DNA of 64,000 bases from Chitinophagaceae bacterium BSSC1 (GTDB taxonomy: Bacteria > Bacteroidota > Bacteroidia > Chitinophagales > Chitinophagaceae). This document shows, piece by piece, positions 52,963 through 61,011 of the stretch; the first letter of the stretch is position 1, and each line of letters opens with the position of its first letter. Position numbers and translations under genes: made by a program. The stretch is taken from the NCBI GenBank assembly GCA_002256435.1, contig NKJC01000001.1, forward strand, positions 1,116,001 through 1,180,000, given 5' to 3'. The notes under the pieces were generated by a model. The model was not told where the DNA came from and searched no databases. It saw nothing but the letters and a program-made list of their open reading frames with translations.

Positions 52963-53835
52963 ATGAACTATTTTGCGCCAATGAAGCCCTTGCCTCTATT
53001 TATTTCCGTTTCAGCATTATGCATCATTTTGTTTTCATTTTTTTTGTACCAGTCAAAAAATGATCAGGCAGAAAAGCATAAGGTATTGGTCTTAAGAAAT
53101 ATTGGTCACCAGATCTTGCTTCATGCAGAGGATTCTAGTTCAACAGTCCTACCAATACAAAAAATAGATAACCATACTTATCAGATTTCATTTCAACATT
53201 CATTTGCCTTTATCCCCGATAGTTTGATCAGTTTGGTTCAATTGGAATTGAAAAAATCCGATTTTCCTCAAAATTATTATGTCAGTGTCATTGATTGTCA
53301 GCAACAATCAACCATCTATGCATTTGAAATCAATGCAAAATCGGGGAATTTAACTCCTTGCACCGGTAGAAAACAGGGCAGTGGCTGCTATTTGATTCAA
53401 ATTAGTTTTGACAATTCAAGTCAAATGCAACTATTTGTATGGATAGGATTAGTATGCTTATTGATTGTTTTGGGGTATTTTTTTAGAAAGAAATTCTTGG
53501 TATCCAAAAACAAAACGTTGATACTAGAAAATGTTGAAGCTAGAAAGATTGGGAATTTTTCTTTTTATCCCAGCAAACAAAAATTACAAATTGAAGACAG
53601 GTTGATCCCATTATCTGAAAAGGAAACAAAGTCTCTGCTCATTTTTATGGATCATATAAATCAAGTAATAGAAAGAGAGAAACTAATCAAAGAAATTTGG
53701 GAAGAAGAAGGAATTGTTGTGATCAGCAGAAATGTTGATGTATTGGTTTCCAAATTAAGAAAAAAATTGAGCGATGATCCCAGTATCAAATTCATCAATA
53801 TTCATAATAAGGGCTATAAACTTGTTATTGAATAA
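52963..53835 (+). CDS. Membrane-anchored winged-helix (Trans_reg_C) regulator
   Basis: A 290-residue protein with an N-terminal signal/anchor, a periplasmic beta-rich domain (about 40-165, with CQQQSTIYAFEINAK and Cys residues), a transmembrane helix at about 165-185 (LFVWIGLVCLLIVLGYFF) and a cytoplasmic OmpR-type winged helix at about 205-288 (IPLSEKETKSLLIFM, ISRNVDVLVSKLRKKLSDDP, IHNKGYKLVIE). It lacks a receiver domain, so it senses a periplasmic signal directly, as in ToxR/CadC-like regulators. Start: ATG 52963 or ATG 52981; a TTG at 52942 is less likely. It is likely to control the adjacent secreted genes. Confidence 0.82.
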   Translation: MNYFAPMKPLPLFISVSALCIILFSFFLYQSKNDQAEKHKVLVLRNIGHQILLHAEDSSSTVLPIQKIDNHTYQISFQHSFAFIPDSLISLVQLELKKSDFPQNYYVSVIDCQQQSTIYAFEINAKSGNLTPCTGRKQGSGCYLIQISFDNSSQMQLFVWIGLVCLLIVLGYFFRKKFLVSKNKTLILENVEARKIGNFSFYPSKQKLQIEDRLIPLSEKETKSLLIFMDHINQVIEREKLIKEIWEEEGIVVISRNVDVLVSKLRKKLSDDPSIKFINIHNKGYKLVIE

Positions 53836-53855
53836 AAACACTTCAGCTGAAAATT

Positions 53856-56261
53856 TTATTCAACTATTCCATTTGCCCCAATAATTTTTTCAATATGGGT
53901 CATTTTTCCGGCAGCATTAATTCCTTCTAATACTAGTCTAAAGGATTTGGAAAAATCATTGTTGAAAAATTCAACCTTCAAATTTTGTAAGGTCTGATTG
54001 GTAAAGATGTCTGGATTCCAATAAAGGGTTGTTCGGTTATCTGGTTTTACAAAACTAGCATCCGGTTGCTCGTAGTTAGGATAGTAAAACTCTTTGAACT
54101 TGTTATATCCCGATAGTTTGAGGGTTTGAAGCCCGGGTATTTCAGGAGGAGTATAATCATTCCCGTTTCTGGTGTAAACAATCACGGCACCACCAGCTCC
54201 TCCGCCAGTTGCAAACATAAATATTGGCGGAAAGGCTTTGATCATGGCCACATTGATGAGTGGAATGGCACTGAGTGTTGCAAGATCCGTTCTCACTTCA
54301 TTTAAGTATAAATTGGGGCTAGATCCACGCCATTGCATAGACCCATTGCCACTAACCACCAACCCAGGAACCCTACTGGTTAAGTATTCCATAATAGTAC
54401 TAGCAGCCACCACCATATTGGGATTTGACAGGTCTAGGATATAAGATTTTCTAGCAGGATTTTCTCTGAAAAAACCGGAAGTGTATTTTTCGTCTAGCTT
54501 GGCAACAGGCGTTTTCACGGTTGCAGTAACCGTTACTTCTTTAAGGGTTGTTTCGGCCAATTTTTTCCGTAACTGTTCCTGCTTCAACCATAAACTATCA
54601 AGCTTTTCTTTAGTGGAAAGTTCAATTTCTGTTTTATCCTCCCCATTAAAAGCTTGTATGGGTTTAGCAGATAAAGGCATCAAACCGTTTTGAATTTCCA
54701 ATTTAATTTTTTCTGTAAGGATGGGATCATTGTTGATACTGTACAAAATTTTTGCGGTATCAAATAATATGATGCTGTGTTCAAAGCTGCCATCTTTTTG
54801 CAATGTAACAGACACAAATTGCCTGCTACTGTCTTTGCTTACAATGACCATGTTTAATTCATTGGTCTTGTCTGTTTTAATTCCAGAAACCTTTCCAACT
54901 AATTTCATGTACCCTTTCTCAAGAGCATAAGGATTTTGTGGTCCAATCTGCGCTTTGATCTTTTCCCAGTCAAATCTACGCCAACCATTGGTTAACATCA
55001 CAAGGTCTAGATGCGATGCAATTTCATCGGTATTTCCAGAAAGATAATATCCGGGATTATAAATCTTACCCTTGATCTCACTGTTCAAAAACATATCAGA
55101 ATAGATAGTATGTTGTGAGGGTTGACTGGTAATTTCATCTGTGATAGACAAAGACATACTGGTAAATAAAGTATCTGGTACTTTTATTTCTAGCACATTT
55201 TTGCCACGTGCATCTACATTTGTTTGTGATGCTTTTAATTCTGGGTGAAATTCATGTTTTTGGTTATTGATAAACACAACCCTTTCTGCTACTGGAATCC
55301 AGTCAGCATTAAACAAGGTAAACTGCAGCAATCCTGTTGGCAAGTCAAGGGTTGGAATTTCTGCATTAATCCGTTTTTTCTCCCTTGTATTAATGGCCAC
55401 CTGATAAAGACCTACTTTATTCATGTGTATGACCAAGACCATGTTTTTAAAACTAGATGGTGCTTTGTCACTGCGTTCCACTTGAAACAAAACCTTTTCC
55501 TTAATTCTAGTAACCGTCAATTGCGCCCCTTCTGTTTTAGCAATATTGATTGGGGTTATGCCAGTGTTACCATCTTGGTCTATCCAATTTAAATGGTACT
55601 GATGTTGAGGCTTTGCTGTTAGAAAAAAACTGCCCATGCCATCATGTAGTACTTCTAGAGAATCAATGATACTGTTGGTTTCATCCGCTATAGCCCCTTT
55701 GATGAATACAGGATTCCCAAATGCATTAGTTGCTTTAAAAGCAATTCTGGATTGCAAGCCTTGAATCAAATTACCGGATTCCGGAAAAACAGCAACCGTG
55801 GTTTTTGAAACAGCGGGGCTTGTAGTTTTTGTACTGGGATGATTAATCAATAGCTGACGTCGATATAAAAATTCGGGATCGTCATTGAGCATCCACTTAG
55901 TGTATGCCCTAATCTCAAGAAAATCTCCTGTATAGTTTGCGGGGATCTCAAATGAACCAGCAGCAGCAGACAAAATAATGGGGGATGCAGTCTGACTCAA
56001 TGGCTTTCCATCTGACCCATACCATTCCAAATAAATATTCATACTAGCAAAACCGGTATCCCTGCCTTGCATCAAATAGACTTTATACCAAACGGTTTCA
56101 GCTTTGTTATAAATATTTTTATCAAAATGAATGTGTATACGTTCTGTTGCGGAACCGTCTGCATACACATTCATCATTGAATCAATATTCTGCGCAATAC
56201 TTGTACTAGAAATAAATAGAAAGAAGAATCCAATCAGGATAGGGATATTAGATTTTTTCAT
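53856..56261 (-). CDS. MG2-like/TonB plug domain protein lacking a barrel
   Basis: An 801-residue secreted protein (signal ends TSIAQ). The N-terminal part resembles MG2/alpha-2-macroglobulin-type domains (IHFDKNIYNKAETVWYKVYL), followed by beta-sandwich regions and a plug-like domain at about 600-710 (LTSRVPGLVVSGNGSMQWRG, NLYLNEVRTDLATLSAIPL, MFATGGGAGGAVIVYTR). There is no outer-membrane barrel behind the plug, so it is not a TonB transporter by itself. Such proteins are common in Bacteroidota with unclear roles. It is convergent with the winged-helix gene by 20 nt. Confidence 0.85.
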   Translation of the reverse strand: MKKSNIPILIGFFFLFISSTSIAQNIDSMMNVYADGSATERIHIHFDKNIYNKAETVWYKVYLMQGRDTGFASMNIYLEWYGSDGKPLSQTASPIILSAAAGSFEIPANYTGDFLEIRAYTKWMLNDDPEFLYRRQLLINHPSTKTTSPAVSKTTVAVFPESGNLIQGLQSRIAFKATNAFGNPVFIKGAIADETNSIIDSLEVLHDGMGSFFLTAKPQHQYHLNWIDQDGNTGITPINIAKTEGAQLTVTRIKEKVLFQVERSDKAPSSFKNMVLVIHMNKVGLYQVAINTREKKRINAEIPTLDLPTGLLQFTLFNADWIPVAERVVFINNQKHEFHPELKASQTNVDARGKNVLEIKVPDTLFTSMSLSITDEITSQPSQHTIYSDMFLNSEIKGKIYNPGYYLSGNTDEIASHLDLVMLTNGWRRFDWEKIKAQIGPQNPYALEKGYMKLVGKVSGIKTDKTNELNMVIVSKDSSRQFVSVTLQKDGSFEHSIILFDTAKILYSINNDPILTEKIKLEIQNGLMPLSAKPIQAFNGEDKTEIELSTKEKLDSLWLKQEQLRKKLAETTLKEVTVTATVKTPVAKLDEKYTSGFFRENPARKSYILDLSNPNMVVAASTIMEYLTSRVPGLVVSGNGSMQWRGSSPNLYLNEVRTDLATLSAIPLINVAMIKAFPPIFMFATGGGAGGAVIVYTRNGNDYTPPEIPGLQTLKLSGYNKFKEFYYPNYEQPDASFVKPDNRTTLYWNPDIFTNQTLQNLKVEFFNNDFSKSFRLVLEGINAAGKMTHIEKIIGANGIVE

Positions 56262-56310
56262 GTGCTGTTGTTAATAATCTACCTCTAATCCCACAATTCC
56301 TTTCACGCTT

Positions 56311-56430
56311 ACTTCTTCCACTCTTCACTCTTATCTCTTCACTTTCTTCTTCTTCCACTCTTCACTCTTCACTTTTCACTCTTCACTTTCTTCTTCTTCC
56401 ATTCTTCACTCTTCACTCTTCACTCTTCAC
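56311..56430. repeat. CT-rich tandem low-complexity repeat
   Basis: About 120 bases built of CACTCTT and CTTCTTCTTCC units. The 17-mer ACTTTCTTCTTCTTCCA occurs exactly at 56341-56357 and 56385-56401, giving a 44-nt period. It lies between the MG2-like gene and the stop codon of the alcohol dehydrogenase gene, and directly touches that stop codon. Confidence 0.85.
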
Positions 56431-57480
56431 TTACAAAGTAGCTAAGTCAATCACAAAACGATATTTCACATCGCTTTTGATCACGCGCTCATAAGCTGCA
56501 TTAATGTCTTTCATAGCCACCATTTCAATATCAGAAACAATATTGTGTTCAGCGCAATAGTCCAACATTTCTTGGGTTTCTTTAATACCTCCAATCATGG
56601 AACCAATGATTCCCCTGCGCTTGCCCACAAGTTGGAAGGCAGAAATTTTGCTATCCTCAGGAGGCAGCCCTACTACCAACATTTTTCCGTTAACGCCTAA
56701 CAGGTTTAAATACATATTCACGTCATGGGGTGCTGCAACAGTATTAAGGATAAAGTCAAAACTATTGGCGGCTTTGGCCATGGCTTCCTTGTCTGAAGAT
56801 AATAAGAAATGAGTGGCTCCCAGTGCTTTTGCATCGGCTTCTTTAGATGGGCTAGTGCTAATCATGGTTACTTCTGCCCCAAAGCTTGCGGCAAATTTCA
56901 CACCCATATGACCCAGACCACCTAGACCCAAAACGGCTACTTTATGACCCTTACCCACACCTGCATAACGCAATGGAGACCAAGTAGTAATACCTGCGCA
57001 AAGCAGGGGCGCTACAGCGGCTAGTTGTTCTTCCTTAAAATTACCCACGTGCAGGGTATAGTGCTCGTCAACTACAATCTTATTGGAATATCCGCCAAAA
57101 GTGGGGGTTTTACCGTCGCGCTCATACCCATTATAGGTTCCGGTCATGCCCTCATCGCAATATTGTTCAAGGTCATCTTTGCAGCAGGCACATTTTCTGC
57201 AAGAATCTACAAACACTCCCACTCCGGCCAAGTCTCCCACTTTGAATTTGGTTACACCTGCACCAACTTCCGTTACCCTACCCACAATTTCGTGCCCAGG
57301 CACCAATGGATAAATAGACGGCCCCCACTCACTGCGGGCCATATGAATGTCTGAGTGGCAAACGCCACAGTACATAATATCTATTAAAACGTCTTTATCG
57401 CCAACGGCCCTTCTGCTAATGTCTAAGGGGGCAAGTGGACTGGTTTTGTCTAAAGCTGCATAAGATTTTACTGCTATCAT
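56431..57480 (-). CDS. Zinc-dependent NAD(P) alcohol dehydrogenase (YahK-like)
   Basis: A 349-residue medium-chain dehydrogenase from ATG 57480; the upstream extension to 57609 has no family sequence. Catalytic zinc ligands are Cys38, His63 and Glu64 (MYCGVCHSD, VPGHEIVG); structural zinc ligands are Cys94, Cys97, Cys100 and Cys108 in a CRxCxxC-x7-C layout. The coenzyme motif GLGGLGH and DFILNTV follow. The pattern matches YahK/cinnamyl-alcohol dehydrogenase-type aldehyde reductases with NADPH preference. It is a stand-alone gene with an ACGAAATCGT element upstream. Confidence 0.93.
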   Translation of the reverse strand: MIAVKSYAALDKTSPLAPLDISRRAVGDKDVLIDIMYCGVCHSDIHMARSEWGPSIYPLVPGHEIVGRVTEVGAGVTKFKVGDLAGVGVFVDSCRKCACCKDDLEQYCDEGMTGTYNGYERDGKTPTFGGYSNKIVVDEHYTLHVGNFKEEQLAAVAPLLCAGITTWSPLRYAGVGKGHKVAVLGLGGLGHMGVKFAASFGAEVTMISTSPSKEADAKALGATHFLLSSDKEAMAKAANSFDFILNTVAAPHDVNMYLNLLGVNGKMLVVGLPPEDSKISAFQLVGKRRGIIGSMIGGIKETQEMLDYCAEHNIVSDIEMVAMKDINAAYERVIKSDVKYRFVIDLATL

Positions 57481-57576
57481 ATTGTTATTTTGAGTGATTG
57501 AAATTAAGTGATAAAATGACAAGGCAACATAAGAGTAGCAAAAAACAAATTCCTTGGAGGAATGTTGCAAGTATTT

Positions 57577-57589
57577 ACGAAATCGTTTT
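57577..57589 (-). promoter_or_regulatory. Second copy of the AAAACGATTTCGT element
   Basis: The minus-strand sequence AAAACGATTTCGT is identical over 13 bases to the element at 10665-10677. It lies 97 nt upstream of the alcohol dehydrogenase start and 62 nt upstream of the divergent hypothetical gene. A shared regulator binding site is possible. Confidence 0.35.
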
Positions 57590-57651
57590 TGGTGGGGCCA
57601 AAATTTCATAAGAAGCTTTCCGGTTTAAAAAAACTATGATAACTTTAGCTC

Positions 57652-58260
57652 ATGCGCCCCAAACAGAAAAAGAAAACCAATTGGTATCCTACGATTACCA
57701 TTTTCCTTGCATTAAGCATAGGAATAGGCTTTTATGTAAAGACGGCCTACTTCACTCCCAAAGAAGAAATTGTAGAAGTTGATGAAACCAAGAAGACTAT
57801 TAGTACCGCCTCTGGACTTGAAATTGCAAAGGATGCCAGTAGCACGGACAAGAGCCTGAACTATCGGAAAAATTGGAAGGATTTTATTTATATCCCACCA
57901 TTACACAAAGACGTAGAATTTACACTTACAGAAGATGGAATGGTTACCAACCTAAACATTCCTGTAGTAAACAAAACCGAGTATCCCATTGAGTCCATTA
58001 CTATTAAAGTATTCTATATTAATCCTAGTAATAGAAATACGGTAGACACCAGAGAATTTGAGATCAAGAACGTACAACCAAATAACCGCATCAGTTTTAA
58101 GGGGCCTGAAAATAGTATTAAGGGTGTAACAGTGATTTGTGATATTATCAAGATAAGATCCAATAATTTTAGTTTTTGCTTTGATCAGGATTTGTTGAAG
58201 GATTCTCAGGTTAAGGGAGGTTTCAGTGGAGACCCCAATGACCCATGGCATTGTAAATGA
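57652..58260 (+). CDS. Hypothetical single-span membrane protein
   Basis: A 202-residue protein with a basic N-terminus (RPKQKKKTNWYP), one transmembrane helix at about 13-30 (TITIFLALSIGIGFYVKTAY) and a periplasmic part with an immunoglobulin-like beta pattern (FTLTEDGMVTNLNIPVVNKTEYPIESITIKVF, VDTREFEIKNVQPNNRISF). I recognise no family. It is unlikely to be an enzyme. It ends 28 nt before the start of the GH78 gene in the same direction and may be cotranscribed with it. Confidence 0.68.
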   Translation: MRPKQKKKTNWYPTITIFLALSIGIGFYVKTAYFTPKEEIVEVDETKKTISTASGLEIAKDASSTDKSLNYRKNWKDFIYIPPLHKDVEFTLTEDGMVTNLNIPVVNKTEYPIESITIKVFYINPSNRNTVDTREFEIKNVQPNNRISFKGPENSIKGVTVICDIIKIRSNNFSFCFDQDLLKDSQVKGGFSGDPNDPWHCK

Positions 58261-58288
58261 TTGCTTTATAATAAACCACCCTGCCACC

Positions 58289-61003
58289 ATGAGAAAGTTC
58301 TCTATGCTTTTTGCTGCCCTGCAGTTACTAATTCTTTGTGTTCAAGCCCAAGTTCAAGTCAGTTCCTTATTAACAGAAAACAAGTCTAACCCCATTGGTT
58401 TGGGCACCACAGCACCAAGGTTTAGTTGGAAAATAGTTTCTGACAAACGTGGTACGGTTCAAACTGCTTATGAAATTAAGCTTAGTGCAGACAAGGATAA
58501 AGGTTCTAATTGGAATACAGGAAAAGTAAATTCCAATCAAAGTGTTCAAGTAAGTTATGCTGGACCTGCACTTAAAAGCAATACGCACTATAGCTGGCAG
58601 GTACGCAGTTGGGACCAAAGCGGTACGCCATCTGCTTGGAGCAGCCCCGCTAGTTTTCAAACTGGGTTGTTAGCAATTTCAGACTGGACTGCGCAGTGGA
58701 TCAAGGCAGGATTTCAAGAAGATTCTGTTCTAAGACCCAGTCAATTATTTAGAACCTCATTCCAATTGAAAAAAACGGTGCAATCGGCCACAGCTTATAT
58801 TACCGTACATGGTATGTATGAAGCAAGTATCAATGGTCAGCGCATGGGCAATGACTATCTCACACCAGGTTGGACTTCTTACAACAAAAGAATCCAATAC
58901 CAAGCCTATGATGTGACCACCATGCTCACCAAGGGTGAAAATGCCATTGGGGTAACCATTGGCAATGGTTGGTTCCGTGGCAACCTAGCTTGGGGTAATA
59001 ACTATAATATTTATGGCAAAGAATTGGCCCTGCTCATGCAGGTAAATATTGTCTATACCGATGGCAGCAAAGAAACCATTGCCTCCAATCCTAATTGGAA
59101 ATCCAATACTGGGGCCATTCAATACGCTGAGATCTATCATGGTGAAACCTATGATGCTAGAAAAGAACCCATGGGTTGGAACAAAGCAGGCTATTCAGAC
59201 AAAGATTGGAAACCTGTTGCTGTTGCCAATATTCCCTTAAAGGAAATTATTGCAACTGAAAATGAACCCGTGAAAAAGCAAGAGACTTTTCCTGCATTGA
59301 AAATCTTTACTACACCCAAGGGAGAACAAGTAATTGATTTTGGACAGAACTTGGTGGGATGGGTAGTGATCAAGGCTCGCGGAAAAGCTGGAGATCAAAT
59401 CAAGGTATCGCACGCAGAAGTGTTGGATAAGTATGGCAATTTTTATACAGAGAATTTACGTGCTGCCAAGTGTGAGAACAATTATATTTTAAAGGGTGGT
59501 GGAGAAGAAATTTTTGAACCCCATTTTACCTGGCAGGGTTTTAGATATGCCAAGATTGAAGGCTACCCTGGTAAATTAAGTCCAGCTGATATTAGTGCCG
59601 TGGCATTGTATTCCAATATGCCGCTCACCGGGAATTTTGAATCATCTCATCCTTTGATCAACCAATTACAACACAATATTCAGTGGGGGCAGAATGGTAA
59701 TTTTCTTGACGTGCCTACGGATTGTCCGCAGCGTGATGAGCGTCTTGGTTGGACTGGTGACGCACAAGCATTTTCTAGAACCGCTTCTTTTAATAGAAAC
59801 GTGAATAGCTTTTTTGCCAAATGGTTAAAAGACGTAGCAGCTGATCAGTTACCCAATGGTAGCGTGCCTTTTGTCATTCCCAATGTATTGGGTGCAAGCT
59901 CTGCAGGTGCCACTGGCTGGGCCGATGTGGCCACCATTATTCCATGGAATATGTATTTGGCTTACGGAGACAAACGCATTTTAGCAGACCAATATCCCAG
60001 CATGAAAGCATGGTTGGGATACATGCAAAAAGAAAGCAAGAACAATTTGTGGAATACCGGATTCCATTTTGGTGACTGGTTATTCTATAGACCCTTTGAT
60101 GATAATGATGGACGCTCTGCTGTTACAGATAAATATTTAATTGCCCAGTGTTTCTATGCGCATACCACACAACTCTTGATCAATGCAGCAAAAGTATTGG
60201 GCAAGACTGAAGATCTACCTGCATACGAAAAATTGTTGGCCGATGTAAAAGCAGCATTTCTTAGAGAATACGTAACACCCAATGGAAGATTGGTTTCTTC
60301 TACTCAAACAGCTTATGTATTGGCTTTGAATTTTGATATGCTGCCAGAAAATTTGCGCGCACAAGCTGCCAACAAATTAGTAGAAAATGTAAAAAGCTAT
60401 GGTAATCATTTAACCACAGGATTTTTAGGAACGCCCTATCTCTGTGAGGTATTGACTCGTTTTGGACATACTGAAACTGCTTATCAATTATTGTTACAAG
60501 AATCTTATCCTTCTTGGTTATACCCCGTGAAAATGGGAGCAACTACCATTTGGGAAAGATGGAATGGGATTAGAACCGATAGCAGTTTTGAACCCGCTTC
60601 TATGAATAGTTTTAACCACTACGCTTATGGTGCTATTGGTGACTGGATGTATAGATCTGTGGTAGGTTTGGATACCTATGAAGATGGTGTAGGCTATCAG
60701 CACAGCAAGATTCAACCGCATTTGGGTAAGGGTCTTACCCACGCATCGGCTAGTTTGGAAACATATTATGGTAAACTGTCTTCGGGATGGAAAATAGGCA
60801 ATGGCATCATTGAATGGAAAGCTACTATACCAAGCAATACCAGAACAACAGTCATCTTGCCCGCCGCTTCTGTAGAGGACATTAAAGAGAATGGTAACCC
60901 ACTAGACGCTAGTTACAAAGCAGTCAAAAATGCAGATGGAACAGTAAGTTTAGAATTGGGATCAGGCGAATATCAATTTCAAATTAAGCAAGCCGCTAAA
61001 TAA
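58289..61003 (+). CDS. Secreted glycoside hydrolase family 78 alpha-L-rhamnosidase
   Basis: A 904-residue secreted protein from ATG 58289 (an in-frame ATG at 58226 lies inside the previous gene and is rejected); signal ends CVQAQ. Domains in order: N-terminal fibronectin III-like (NPIGLGTTAPRFSWKI), Bac_rhamnosid_N (WIKAGFQ, ASINGQRMGNDYLTPGWTSYNKR), concanavalin-like domain, the (alpha/alpha)6 catalytic domain with DVPTDCPQRDERLGWTGDAQ at about 473-492, and a C-terminal beta-domain. The catalytic acids are in the DE region. Such enzymes release L-rhamnose from plant polymers and glycosides. It is followed 8 nt later by a second GH78-like gene. Confidence 0.95.
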   Translation: MRKFSMLFAALQLLILCVQAQVQVSSLLTENKSNPIGLGTTAPRFSWKIVSDKRGTVQTAYEIKLSADKDKGSNWNTGKVNSNQSVQVSYAGPALKSNTHYSWQVRSWDQSGTPSAWSSPASFQTGLLAISDWTAQWIKAGFQEDSVLRPSQLFRTSFQLKKTVQSATAYITVHGMYEASINGQRMGNDYLTPGWTSYNKRIQYQAYDVTTMLTKGENAIGVTIGNGWFRGNLAWGNNYNIYGKELALLMQVNIVYTDGSKETIASNPNWKSNTGAIQYAEIYHGETYDARKEPMGWNKAGYSDKDWKPVAVANIPLKEIIATENEPVKKQETFPALKIFTTPKGEQVIDFGQNLVGWVVIKARGKAGDQIKVSHAEVLDKYGNFYTENLRAAKCENNYILKGGGEEIFEPHFTWQGFRYAKIEGYPGKLSPADISAVALYSNMPLTGNFESSHPLINQLQHNIQWGQNGNFLDVPTDCPQRDERLGWTGDAQAFSRTASFNRNVNSFFAKWLKDVAADQLPNGSVPFVIPNVLGASSAGATGWADVATIIPWNMYLAYGDKRILADQYPSMKAWLGYMQKESKNNLWNTGFHFGDWLFYRPFDDNDGRSAVTDKYLIAQCFYAHTTQLLINAAKVLGKTEDLPAYEKLLADVKAAFLREYVTPNGRLVSSTQTAYVLALNFDMLPENLRAQAANKLVENVKSYGNHLTTGFLGTPYLCEVLTRFGHTETAYQLLLQESYPSWLYPVKMGATTIWERWNGIRTDSSFEPASMNSFNHYAYGAIGDWMYRSVVGLDTYEDGVGYQHSKIQPHLGKGLTHASASLETYYGKLSSGWKIGNGIIEWKATIPSNTRTTVILPAASVEDIKENGNPLDASYKAVKNADGTVSLELGSGEYQFQIKQAAK

Positions 61004-61011
61004 AGCTAAGC

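Noticed and set aside
56311..56430. CRISPR array
   Set aside because: Units are short, low-complexity and without unique spacers.
57481..57609. N-terminal extension of the zinc alcohol dehydrogenase
   Set aside because: The extra 43 residues are not like any dehydrogenase sequence and the family begins at ATG 57480.
58226..58288. Early start for the GH78 gene
   Set aside because: It lies inside the end of the previous gene and precedes the signal peptide.
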